A DNA stretch of 64,000 nucleotides, from contig NZ_SUGA01000017.1 in assembly GCF_004963255.1 (NCBI RefSeq), forward strand, positions 32,680 through 96,679. Reading direction: 5' to 3'. Of this stretch, positions 32,673 through 40,776 are shown piece after piece. Under the pieces are notes generated by a model. That model worked only from the letters and a program-made list of their open reading frames with translations. It was not told the DNA's origin and ran no database searches. The stretch's first letter is position 1. Each line of letters begins with the position of its first letter. Origin of the DNA: Mesorhizobium sp. (GTDB taxonomy: Bacteria > Pseudomonadota > Alphaproteobacteria > Rhizobiales > Rhizobiaceae). The position numbers and the translations under genes are program-made.

Positions 32673-34301
32673 GTGACCGACGAGGTGATCAACCAGCCGC
32701 CGCCGTTGACAGGCGGCAACGCTTGGCGGGGCGATCCGTTGCTCATCCAGCTTGCCGAACGTTTTTCGGATCCCGTGCGCAAGGATCTCGACGGGCTCGG
32801 CCGGTTCGTGATGACGCAGGAGGCGCAGGAGCTTGCCCGCCTCGCCAACACCGACACGCCGAAATTGCGCACGCATGACCGCCAGGGCCGACGCCTCGAC
32901 CTTGTCGAATACCATCCGGCCTATCACGCATTGATGCGCCGCTCGGTTGCCGGCGGCCTGCATTCTTCAGTCTGGGAGAACGGCGATGCCGAGATCGGCC
33001 GCCGCCATCAGGTAAGGGCGGCGCGCTTCTATCTGACCGCCGAGCTCGAGACCGGGCATCTGTGCCCCATCACCATGACCAGCGCCTCGCTGGCAGCGCT
33101 GATGGCGAGCCCAAAACTTTTCCGCGAATGGGCGCCGCGCGTGACGACGCGCAAATACGACCAGACACAGAAGCCGCCGGTGCAGAAGACCGGACTGACG
33201 CTCGGCATGGGCATGACCGAGAAGCAGGGCGGCACGGATGTCCGCGCCAACACCACCAGGGCGGAGCGCACCGGCAGCGGTTTTTATCGGCTCACCGGCC
33301 ACAAATGGTTCATGTCGGCGCCGATGTCGGACGCCTTCCTTGTGCTCGGACAAGCGCCGGAGGGGCTGTCCTGCTTCCTCGTGCCACGCATCCTGGGCGA
33401 CGGTTCCGGCAATGGCTTCCGCTTCCAGCGGTTGAAGGACAAGCTCGGCAACCGCTCGAACGCCTCGTCGGAGGTGGAGTTCGTCAATGCCATCGGCGAG
33501 ATGGTCGGCGATCCGGGCGCCGGCGTGAAGACCATTATGGACATGGTGACGCTGACGAGGCTGGACTGCGCGGTCGCTTCGTCGGCGCTGATGCGGGCGG
33601 GCCTTGCCGAGGCCGTGCACCACACGCGCCATCGCCAGGTGTTCGGCTCGAACCTGATCGACCAGCCGCTGATGCAGCGGGTTCTGGCCGATATGGCGCT
33701 CGACGTCGCCGCGGCCACGGCGCTGTCGTTCCGGCTGGCGCGCTCCTTCGACGAGGCGGCCAGCGATCGCGGCGAGGCGGCCTTTGCCCGGGCCATGACG
33801 CCTGTGGTCAAATACTGGGTCTGCAAGATCGCGCCGGCGCTGCTCTACGAGGCGATGGAATGCCTTGGCGGCAATGGCTATGTCGAGGAAGCGCCGCTAG
33901 CCCGCTACTACCGGGAGGCGCCGGTCAATGCGATCTGGGAGGGCTCGGGCAATGTCATGGCGCTCGATGTGCTGCGCGTGCTTGGCCGCGCGCCCGGCCT
34001 GTTCGAGGAAGTGCTGGCCGGGATCGACCGCGATCTCGGCACCGGCGGACGCGGCACGATCGGCGTGCTGAAGGCGGCCATGCAGGTCGCCGCGACCGAC
34101 CAAGGGTCGGCGCGCCTGTTGACGGAACAGCTCGCGCTTTCGGCCGCCGCGGCGGAGCTGCGCAGGCTGGGAGCAGGGCGGATCGCCGATGCCTTCGTCG
34201 AAACCCGGCTCGGCGGCCAGTGGCGCACCACCTACGGCATGCTCGATACGCGCCACGACGCGCGCATCATCATCGACACGCTCTATCCGCCGGTGACCTG
34301 A
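32673..34301 (+). CDS. AidB-like acyl-CoA dehydrogenase family flavoprotein
   Basis: 542 residues. The start VINQPPPLTGGNAW and LARLANTDTPKLRTHDRQGR region, the FAD-contacting GMGMTEKQGGTDVRANTT and ECLGGNGYVEE near residue 400 match AidB, an acyl-CoA dehydrogenase fold protein induced by alkylation stress that binds DNA in E. coli. Family members also act as isovaleryl-CoA dehydrogenases, so the function is not certain. GTG at 32673 is used, with AAGGAAG four bases before it. Divergent from pyrB; no ada or other alkylation-repair gene is adjacent. Confidence 0.88.
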   Translation: MTDEVINQPPPLTGGNAWRGDPLLIQLAERFSDPVRKDLDGLGRFVMTQEAQELARLANTDTPKLRTHDRQGRRLDLVEYHPAYHALMRRSVAGGLHSSVWENGDAEIGRRHQVRAARFYLTAELETGHLCPITMTSASLAALMASPKLFREWAPRVTTRKYDQTQKPPVQKTGLTLGMGMTEKQGGTDVRANTTRAERTGSGFYRLTGHKWFMSAPMSDAFLVLGQAPEGLSCFLVPRILGDGSGNGFRFQRLKDKLGNRSNASSEVEFVNAIGEMVGDPGAGVKTIMDMVTLTRLDCAVASSALMRAGLAEAVHHTRHRQVFGSNLIDQPLMQRVLADMALDVAAATALSFRLARSFDEAASDRGEAAFARAMTPVVKYWVCKIAPALLYEAMECLGGNGYVEEAPLARYYREAPVNAIWEGSGNVMALDVLRVLGRAPGLFEEVLAGIDRDLGTGGRGTIGVLKAAMQVAATDQGSARLLTEQLALSAAAAELRRLGAGRIADAFVETRLGGQWRTTYGMLDTRHDARIIIDTLYPPVT

Positions 34302-34440
34302 TCCAGCTCTGGCGGTAGAGCATGACGTCATCCGCCAAATGCCGGCCTGTGGATAGCCGTTAACCTTAACAAATGGTTTCCATTGCGGCGGACCTTCGCA
34401 AAGCCCAATCTCCGCTTGCTGGAGTAGGGAAGGGTTAACC

Positions 34441-35031
34441 ATGGCCCGGGCTCCGCGAAGCAGGATGCGTATGCGGCACGTGTTGAGCTCAGTTCTGGCC
34501 TTGCATTGGGCGGTGGTCTTTGCCCTGCTTGCCTATGTCTGCATGGACGGCAGCCGGGGCATAACAGCGGCGCTTGGCGTGCTTGGCCTCTCGATCCAGG
34601 GCGGCCGGTTTCCGCAGCTTGAAAATGTCGCCGTGGTCGCGCCGCTTTCGGTCGCGCTCCTGACCGTCGCGGTGTTGTTCTGCTGGGCCTTTGTCGAAAC
34701 GCTGCTCAACGGCGCGGCAAGGCCGGACGCAGGCGAAAGCGTTGCGCGGCTCGCTTTCATCTTCGCATCGTCGCTGCTTTCGCTGATTCTCATCGGCGGC
34801 GTGGCGCAAGGCATCGACGGCCTGTTCGTGATTGTCGGCATTCAGATGACGGCACTGCTTGCCTCCTATGTCGCGGTGACGGCCGAACGCCGCTCCGCCC
34901 TTGCCGCCGCAATGAATTTGCCCCAGGGCGATGTTCGCGCCGCCTCGCGCATGGCGATGGGGGCCGCGCACAGCTCCTTGCTTTCGCGCATATCAGGCCG
35001 TCCGGAAAACAAGCCTGGAGGCAGGCGCTGA
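34441..35031 (+). CDS. Hypothetical membrane protein
   Basis: 196 residues with four predicted spans (VLALHWAVVFALLAYVCM, APLSVALLTVAVLFCWAFV, LAFIFASSLLSLILIGGVA and LFVIVGIQMTALLASYVAV) and a basic C-terminal tail. I do not recognise a characterised family; its one-base overlap (TGATG) with the next gene implies that they are expressed together. The ATG is immediately preceded by GGGTTAACC; TTAACCAT over the start resembles a CtrA half-site, but with one copy only this is weak. Confidence 0.75.
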   Translation: MARAPRSRMRMRHVLSSVLALHWAVVFALLAYVCMDGSRGITAALGVLGLSIQGGRFPQLENVAVVAPLSVALLTVAVLFCWAFVETLLNGAARPDAGESVARLAFIFASSLLSLILIGGVAQGIDGLFVIVGIQMTALLASYVAVTAERRSALAAAMNLPQGDVRAASRMAMGAAHSSLLSRISGRPENKPGGRR

Positions 35032-35372
35032 TGCGCACGATATTCACACTCTGGGCTGCTCCGATGGCCATCTTCTGGGGATGGTTCTTCCTGTCGGCGA
35101 ACGACATGAATTTCGGCTACGCGATGCTGAGCCGGCAGGTGCACGATTTCGCCTTCCAGCTCTATGGCCAGATGCTCGGTGTCGACCCGGCCATCATTCC
35201 GGGCATGGTGGCGCGGACCTGCGTTTTCGACTTCTTCCTGCTCATGGGGCTGTGGGCCTTCCGCCGCCGGCGCAACATCGCCGAATGGATAAGGCAGCGC
35301 CGGCAAGGCACGGTCAGCGAAGACCGTCTCGCCCAAGCGACTGAAGCCGGTCCAGGGCTCCCTGCAGAATAA
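35031..35372 (+). CDS. DUF6105-like small membrane protein
   Basis: 113 residues with two predicted spans: MAIFWGWFFLSAN near the start and VFDFFLLMGLWAFRRRR towards the end, then a basic cytoplasmic tail. The sequence NFGYAMLSRQVHDFAFQLYG fits what I recall of the rhizobial DUF6105 family, function unknown. The start overlaps the previous gene by one base. Its last 59 bases overlap the 3' end of ruvX on the other strand. Confidence 0.75.
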   Translation: MRTIFTLWAAPMAIFWGWFFLSANDMNFGYAMLSRQVHDFAFQLYGQMLGVDPAIIPGMVARTCVFDFFLLMGLWAFRRRRNIAEWIRQRRQGTVSEDRLAQATEAGPGLPAE

Positions 35373-35796
35373 AGGCGGCGGCCGCCGAATCGATCTTGCC
35401 GGCGCGTTTCTTGCGCGAGAAATCCATCTCGATCAGCGTCCGCTCGGCCGCCACCGTTGACAGCCGTTCATCCCACAGCACGAAGGGCAGGTCCGAAAGC
35501 GGCGCCATGTTGCGGACGAAGGCGCGCGATTTTTGCGCACGAGGGCCTTCGGAGCCGTCCATGTTGACGGGAAGGCCAAGCACGACGGCGCCGACATTGT
35601 CCTTCGCGAGCTGAGCGATAAGTTGGGCGGCATCGAGCGAAAATTTCTTGCGCAGGATGACCGGACGCGGATGGGCGAAGGACAGCCCGCGATCGGAGAC
35701 CGCCACGCCGATCGTCTTGTCGCCGAGATCGAGCCCGGCGAGCGTTTTGCCGTCGGCGAGACGCTCCGGCAGTTCTTCGATCGAAACAATGCCCAA
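35314..35796 (-). CDS. ruvX: Putative pre-16S rRNA nuclease / Holliday junction resolvase RuvX (YqgF)
   Basis: Small RNase H-fold nuclease needed for 5' maturation of 16S rRNA. 160 residues from TTG 35796, which has AGGAA at good spacing; GTG 35823 would add nine residues. Motifs: first Asp in LAGLDLGDKTIGVAVSDRG, VVLGLPVNMDGSEGPRAQ, a second acidic residue in LWDERLSTV and the last Asp in IDSAAAAFILQGALD. No neighbours that suggest a special role. Its 3' end overlaps the convergent DUF6105 gene. Confidence 0.92.
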   Translation of the reverse strand: MGIVSIEELPERLADGKTLAGLDLGDKTIGVAVSDRGLSFAHPRPVILRKKFSLDAAQLIAQLAKDNVGAVVLGLPVNMDGSEGPRAQKSRAFVRNMAPLSDLPFVLWDERLSTVAAERTLIEMDFSRKKRAGKIDSAAAAFILQGALDRLQSLGRDGLR

Positions 35797-35911
35797 CGGC
35801 TTTTCCTGACATCCAGGCGTCACATCCTTTTGACGTTTAGGAGTGGGGCGCCACTTTCAATTTGCCACCAGCGTTCTATCTTCCGGCAACGGGAAAATCG
35901 AGGAAGCATTC

Positions 35912-36619
35912 ATGAAACTGACCTGGTACGGGCATTCGGCATTCCGCGTCGAGACCAAGGACGCCACCATTCTCATCGACCCTTATCTGGTCGGCAATCC
36001 GTCCTGGAAGGGCGGCTGGGAGGGGCCGGCGGAAGGCGTCACGCATGTTCTCCTGACCCATGGCCACAGCGACCATGTCAGCGGCGCGGTCGAAGTGCTG
36101 AAGAAAAGCGGCGCCATGCTGGTCGCCAATTTCGAGATCTGCATGTATCTCGTCGGCCAGGGCGTCAGCGGCGACAAGATCAATCCGGGCAATATCGGCG
36201 GCACCGTCGATTGCGGGCCGTTCACCACGACGTTCGTCCAGGCGCTGCATTCGTCCTCCTTCGGCGGCGAAGGTGGCACCAACACCTATCTCGGCAATCC
36301 GGGTGGGCTCGTCCTGCATTTTCCCGAAGACAAGACGCTCTACCACATGGGCGACACCGACATCTTCTCCGACATGGGGCTGATCAACGAGCTGCACGAG
36401 CCCAAGATCGGCATCGTGCCGATCGGCGACCGCTTCACCATGGGGGGCGCGGTGGCGGCCCTTGCCTGCCGCCGGTTCTTCGGTTTCGAAACCGTCATTC
36501 CCTGCCATTTCGGCACCTTCCCGATGATCGACCAGACCGCCGACAAATTCGTCGCCGGCATGGAAGGCTCGGGCGTCAACGTGGCGCTGCCCGAGATTGG
36601 CAAGGCGATCACGATCTAA
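35912..36619 (+). CDS. UPF0173-type metal-dependent hydrolase
   Basis: 235-residue metallo-beta-lactamase-fold protein of the UPF0173 family. The metal motif is LTHGHSDHVSG (HxHxDH), with a further His in QALHSSSFGG, Asp in HMGDTDIFSD and His in IPCHFGTFPM, enough for a dinuclear zinc site. Starts MKLTWYGHSAFR, the family N terminus; GAGGAAG precedes the ATG. Natural substrate unknown. Single gene ahead of gatC. Confidence 0.92.
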   Translation: MKLTWYGHSAFRVETKDATILIDPYLVGNPSWKGGWEGPAEGVTHVLLTHGHSDHVSGAVEVLKKSGAMLVANFEICMYLVGQGVSGDKINPGNIGGTVDCGPFTTTFVQALHSSSFGGEGGTNTYLGNPGGLVLHFPEDKTLYHMGDTDIFSDMGLINELHEPKIGIVPIGDRFTMGGAVAALACRRFFGFETVIPCHFGTFPMIDQTADKFVAGMEGSGVNVALPEIGKAITI

Positions 36620-36763
36620 GGCGCTTCGCTCTTCTGCGATGGGGTCGCACTGCCTTGGGCGGCCCCTGAGCATCTCCGGGCGGATCGGGCCAACATGATC
36701 CATGTTGCGCGCTGAGCGCCGCGCCGCTATAGCCCGCACTGGTTTTCCCGAGGCGAAAAGAAC

Positions 36764-37051
36764 ATGTCCGTTGATCTTCAGACCGTGAAGCGCGTCGCGC
36801 GCCTTGCCCGTATCGCGGTGAGCGAGGAGGATGCCCAGCGCATGACCGGCGAATTGAACGCCATCCTTGGCTTCGTCGAGCAATTGAACGAGGTCGATGT
36901 CTCGGGCGTCGAGCCGATGACCTCGGTCACGCCGATGGAGATGAAGAAGCGCCAGGATGTCGTCACCGACGGCAACAAGCCCGCCGACATCGTCGCCAAC
37001 GCGCCGGCGACGGAAGAGAACTTCTTCCTCGTTCCGAAGGTGGTGGAGTAG
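36764..37051 (+). CDS. gatC: Asp/Glu-tRNA amidotransferase subunit C
   Basis: 95 residues, the small subunit that wraps GatA and GatB in the GatCAB complex converting Glu-tRNA(Gln) and Asp-tRNA(Asn). Family features: VKRVARLARIAVSEEDAQ, LNAILGFVEQLNEVDVSGVE, then the extended tail through MKKRQDVVTDGNKPADIV and FFLVPKVVE. It heads an operon with an acetyltransferase and gatA; gatB is not in this window. Confidence 0.95.
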   Translation: MSVDLQTVKRVARLARIAVSEEDAQRMTGELNAILGFVEQLNEVDVSGVEPMTSVTPMEMKKRQDVVTDGNKPADIVANAPATEENFFLVPKVVE

Positions 37052-37054
37052 GCC

Positions 37055-37513
37055 GTGGCTGTCGAGATCGCCGTCGAGACGCCTCTGCAGGACGACGTGC
37101 GCGCGCTGGTCGCCGAACTCAACGCCGCGCTGCTCGAGCTGACGCCGGCCGAGCATTGCTATCACCTGACGGTCGAGCAGATGGCCGGCTTGGACACGAC
37201 GGTGTTCATCGCGCGCGACAACGGCCTTGCCGTCGGTTGCGGCGCGCTGAAGCGCCACGACGAGGCGACCGGCGAGGTCAAGCGCATGTATACGCGGCCT
37301 TCGCATCGCGGCATGAAGATCGGCGCCGAGATCGTCGGGCGGGTCGAGGCGCTTGCCCGGCAGGAAGGGCTGACGCGCCTGGTGCTCGAAACCGGCGATC
37401 GCCATCCCGCCGCCTGGACCGTCTATGAGCGCGCCGGATTCACGCGTTGCGGACCGGTGCTGGATTATCCCGACTCCGAATGGTCGGTGTTTTACGAAAA
37501 GAGCCTTGCCTGA
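37055..37513 (+). CDS. GNAT-family N-acetyltransferase in the gat operon
   Basis: 152 residues, GTG start three bases after gatC, ending in a TGATG overlap with gatA. The GNAT core is visible: VGCGALKRHD, VKRMYTRPSHRGMKIG with the acetyl-CoA loop, LARQEGLTRLVLETGDRHP and AWTVYERAGF. Acceptor unknown; candidates include small amines or protein N termini. Its position between two amidotransferase genes suggests coupled expression and perhaps a link to translation, but that is inference. Confidence 0.9.
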   Translation: MAVEIAVETPLQDDVRALVAELNAALLELTPAEHCYHLTVEQMAGLDTTVFIARDNGLAVGCGALKRHDEATGEVKRMYTRPSHRGMKIGAEIVGRVEALARQEGLTRLVLETGDRHPAAWTVYERAGFTRCGPVLDYPDSEWSVFYEKSLA

Positions 37514-39078
37514 TGAGCGATCTCACACATCTCACCATTTCCGAGGCCCGCGCCAAGCTGCGCGGCAAGGAGATCACCGCGGCCGAGATCACCGAGGCCT
37601 ATCTCGCGGCGATCGATCGCGCCAATCCTGTGCTCAATGCCTATGTAGCTGTGACCGCCGACAAGGCGCGTGACATGGCAAGGAACTCGGATGCCAAGCT
37701 AGCCAAGGGCGAGGGCGGCGCGCTGGAAGGCATTCCGCTCGGCATCAAGGATTTGTTCGCGACGGAAGGCATCCACACCCAGGCCTGCAGCCATGTGCTG
37801 GACGGTTTTAGGCCGCGCTACGAGTCAACCGTAACGTCCAATCTGTGGGCCGACGGCGCCGTCATGCTCGGCAAGCTCAACATGGACGAGTTCGCCATGG
37901 GCTCGTCCAACGAGACCTCCTATCACGGGCCGGTCATCAATCCGTGGCGGCGTTCGCGCCTCGACACGGTGGTGATGCCGACGACGCATCAGGGCGATGG
38001 CGGCTTCGTCTCCGCCGGCGGCACTAAGACCCAGCGCACGCTCGACAACGCCCAGTTGGTGCCGGGCGGCTCGTCGGGCGGCTCGGCGTCGTCCGTGGCC
38101 GCGTTTCTCTGCGCCGGCGCAACCGCGACCGATACCGGCGGCTCGATCCGCCAGCCCGCCGCCTTCACCGGTACGGTCGGCATCAAGCCGACCTATGGGC
38201 GCTGCTCGCGCTGGGGCATCGTTGCTTTCGCCTCGTCGCTCGACCAGGCCGGGCCGATCGCGCGCGACGTGCGCGACGCCGCGATTCTGCTGAAGTCCAT
38301 GGCTTCCGTCGATCCAAAGGACACGACCTCGGTCGACCGCCCGGTGCCGGACTATGAAGCTGCGATCGGCAAGCCGATCAAGGGCATGAAGGTCGGCATT
38401 CCGAAGGAATACCGCGTCGATGGCATGCCGCAAGACATCGAGGCGCTCTGGCAGAAAGGCATTGCCTGGCTGAAGGATGCCGGCGCCGAGATCGTCGACA
38501 TCTCGCTGCCGCACACCAAATATGCGTTGCCGGCTTATTACATCGTGGCGCCAGCCGAGGCTTCGTCGAACCTCGCCCGTTATGACGGCGTGCGCTACGG
38601 CCTGCGCGCGCCCGGCAAGGACATCATCGACATGTATGAGAAGACCCGCGCCGCCGGCTTCGGCCGCGAGGTCAAGCGGCGCATCATGATCGGCACCTAT
38701 GTGCTGTCGGCCGGCTATTACGACGCCTACTATCTGCAGGCGCAGAAGGTGCGCACGCTGATCAAGCGCGACTTCGAGAATGTCTTCGCCACCGGCGTCG
38801 ACGTCATCCTGACGCCTGCAACCCCGTCGGCCGCCTTCGGCATCGCCGACGAGGACATGGCCTCCGATCCGGTCAAGATGTACCTCAACGACATCTTCAC
38901 CGTGACGGTGAACATGGCCGGCCTCCCCGGCATTTCCGTGCCGGCCGGTCTCGATGGCAAGGGTTTGCCGCTCGGCCTGCAGCTCATAGGCCGCCCGTTC
39001 GACGAGGAAACGCTGTTCCAGACGGCGCATGTTATCGAGCAGGCGGCGGGCAAATTTCAGCCGGAAAAGTGGTGGTAG
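37513..39078 (+). CDS. gatA: Asp/Glu-tRNA amidotransferase subunit A, with an insertion
   Basis: Hydrolyses glutamine to supply ammonia to GatB. 521 residues. The amidase triad is present: Lys in IPLGIKDLFATEG, cis-Ser in TDTGGSIRQPAAF and nucleophile Ser in VPGGSSGGSASS. Compared with Gram-positive GatA, about 29 extra residues (from RRSRLDTVVMP to TQRTLDNAQ) separate NPW from LVPGGSSGG, just before the catalytic loop. The start is the ATG overlapping the acetyltransferase stop. gatB lies elsewhere. Confidence 0.96.
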   Translation: MSDLTHLTISEARAKLRGKEITAAEITEAYLAAIDRANPVLNAYVAVTADKARDMARNSDAKLAKGEGGALEGIPLGIKDLFATEGIHTQACSHVLDGFRPRYESTVTSNLWADGAVMLGKLNMDEFAMGSSNETSYHGPVINPWRRSRLDTVVMPTTHQGDGGFVSAGGTKTQRTLDNAQLVPGGSSGGSASSVAAFLCAGATATDTGGSIRQPAAFTGTVGIKPTYGRCSRWGIVAFASSLDQAGPIARDVRDAAILLKSMASVDPKDTTSVDRPVPDYEAAIGKPIKGMKVGIPKEYRVDGMPQDIEALWQKGIAWLKDAGAEIVDISLPHTKYALPAYYIVAPAEASSNLARYDGVRYGLRAPGKDIIDMYEKTRAAGFGREVKRRIMIGTYVLSAGYYDAYYLQAQKVRTLIKRDFENVFATGVDVILTPATPSAAFGIADEDMASDPVKMYLNDIFTVTVNMAGLPGISVPAGLDGKGLPLGLQLIGRPFDEETLFQTAHVIEQAAGKFQPEKWW

Positions 39079-39108
39079 GCTCATACCTCATCTCACAGAG
39101 GGTGAGGG

Positions 39109-39906
39109 ATGTTCTACTATCTGTCGAAAATCTTCTGGTTCTTCGGCCAGCCGATCAATCTGGCGATCTTCCTGCTGCTTGCCGGACTGTCGGCGGCGCT
39201 GTTCGGACGTCGCTGGCTGGCAACGACGGGCAGCGTGCTCGGCATCGCTATCCTGGTTCTTTCGGCCTGGACGTCGGTCGGTGCGATGATGCTCAACCCG
39301 CTGGAAGAGCGCTTTCCGAAGCCGCCATTGCCCGAGAAGGTCGATGGCATCGTCGTGCTTGGCGGCGGCTTCGAGGGCGCCATCAATCTCGCGCGCGGCG
39401 GTTATGAGCTGAACAGCGGCGGCGACCGCATGGTGGAGACGGCGATCCTCGCCAGGCGCTTTCCGCAGGCGAAGATCGTGGTGTCCGGCGGCAATGGCTC
39501 GCTTTTCCTCGACGGTGAGGGCGATGCCGACACGGCGCCGCGCCTGCTTGGCGCGCTCGGGGTTTCTGCCGATCGCCTGATCCTCGAGGACAAATCGCGC
39601 AACACCTATGAGAATGCGGTCTTCTCGCGAAAACTGGTCGAGCCGAAGCTTGGCGAGACGTGGCTGCTGGTCACATCGGCCTTCCACATGCCGCGCGCCA
39701 AGGCGCTGTTCGACAAGGCGGGCTTTGCGACCATTCCGTGGCCCGTCGACTATCGCACCTCGGGCAAGGAAGGCGTTGGCTTCTACCGCGACAATCCGAT
39801 GGACTCCATACAGGCGACCACCGTCGCAGTCCGCGAATGGATCGGGCTTTTCGCCTACCGGCTGTCCGGCAGGATCGATCAGCTCTTTCCCGGACCGGGC
39901 GGCTGA
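39109..39906 (+). CDS. YdcF/ElyC-like DUF218 membrane protein
   Basis: 265 residues. Two N-terminal spans (LAIFLLLAGLSAALFG and TGSVLGIAILVLSAWTSVG) are followed by a DUF218 domain with VDGIVVLGGGFEGA, KIVVSGGNG, LILEDKSRNTYENA and WLLVTSAFHMPRA. The acidic/Asn residues in EDKSRNTYEN are the conserved pocket. Related proteins (ElyC, SanA, YdcF) affect cell-envelope integrity; chemistry unknown. GAGGG precedes the ATG. The end overlaps the convergent DUF599 gene by 28 bases. Confidence 0.9.
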   Translation: MFYYLSKIFWFFGQPINLAIFLLLAGLSAALFGRRWLATTGSVLGIAILVLSAWTSVGAMMLNPLEERFPKPPLPEKVDGIVVLGGGFEGAINLARGGYELNSGGDRMVETAILARRFPQAKIVVSGGNGSLFLDGEGDADTAPRLLGALGVSADRLILEDKSRNTYENAVFSRKLVEPKLGETWLLVTSAFHMPRAKALFDKAGFATIPWPVDYRTSGKEGVGFYRDNPMDSIQATTVAVREWIGLFAYRLSGRIDQLFPGPGG

Positions 39907-40598
39907 CCGAGCACTGCCTGCCGCGCCGCCGAGAAGAACTGGCGGCGCACCAGCACCGCCAGAAGCACCAGCGTCGACATCACGAAGACCACCGGGTCGA
40001 CGAACCAGCCGAGATAGCCGATCGAGAAGAAGACGGCGCGCAGCCCGGCGTTGAAGTGCTTGCCGGCGAGCACGTTCATGCGCGTCGCCCGCCACACCGC
40101 GGTTTCGCTGACCGGATTGCGTGAGGCCGGGCCATGCGGGGTCGGCACCGCGCCGATCAGGATCGAGCAATAGTTGAACAGCCGGTAGGCCCAGCCGAAT
40201 TTGAAGAAGGCAAAGGCGAGAATGAGCACCAGGCCGAACACCTTGGTCTGGAAAGCTTCACGTGACGCAGCCGCGCCGAAGGGCAGGTCGGCCAGAACCT
40301 CAAGCACGCGGTCGGAGGCGCCGAGCAAAGCAAAGCAGCCGCCGAGCGCGATCAGGGAAGACGAGGCAAAGAAGGCGGTGCCTTGCTGCAGGCCGCCCAT
40401 GATAGCGGTATCGACAATGCGTATCTCGCGCTCGGCCATATTGCGCATCCAGGCCTCGCGCTGGGCATTCATGGCGGTCGTCAGCGAGACGCGGCTGATC
40501 AGCTTGCCGTCGGAGGCGAGCGTGTGCAGCACCCAGACGACCAGGAAGAAGGTCAAAGCCGCCAGATCTGCCATTGAGAGATGGAGTGAGTCGCCCAT
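39879..40598 (-). CDS. DUF599 family membrane protein
   Basis: 239 residues, four to five spans. Start MGDSLHLSMADLAALTFFLV at 40598. Conserved-looking segments: NAQREAWMRNMAEREIRIVD, GLQQGTAFFASSSLIALGGC and FGWAYRLFNYCSILIGAVP, characteristic of DUF599, unknown function. The frame extends upstream over 100 codons but those lie in the region before sdaA and do not look coding. Its last 28 bases overlap the YdcF-like gene. Confidence 0.88.
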   Translation of the reverse strand: MGDSLHLSMADLAALTFFLVVWVLHTLASDGKLISRVSLTTAMNAQREAWMRNMAEREIRIVDTAIMGGLQQGTAFFASSSLIALGGCFALLGASDRVLEVLADLPFGAAASREAFQTKVFGLVLILAFAFFKFGWAYRLFNYCSILIGAVPTPHGPASRNPVSETAVWRATRMNVLAGKHFNAGLRAVFFSIGYLGWFVDPVVFVMSTLVLLAVLVRRQFFSAARQAVLGQPPGPGKS

Positions 40599-40776
40599 GC
40601 GTTCTTGTAACACAGGCGACGCCGGCGCTTCGACGGGCAGCAGGTGCCGGCAAGGTGATGTCGCTGGCGGAGCAAACAAGGTCGGCAGCCGCCGCGCCGC
40701 GACTTGCAAAACAGCGGAAACATCCAGGGAATTCCTATATGTAAGTTTCTGACCGGCGCTCAGGAGACAACGGCCC

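Noticed and set aside
34435..34442. CtrA binding site (TTAACCAT) before the hypothetical membrane gene
   Set aside because: A single half-site overlapping the start codon and without the TTAA-N7-TTAA spacing is too weak to call.
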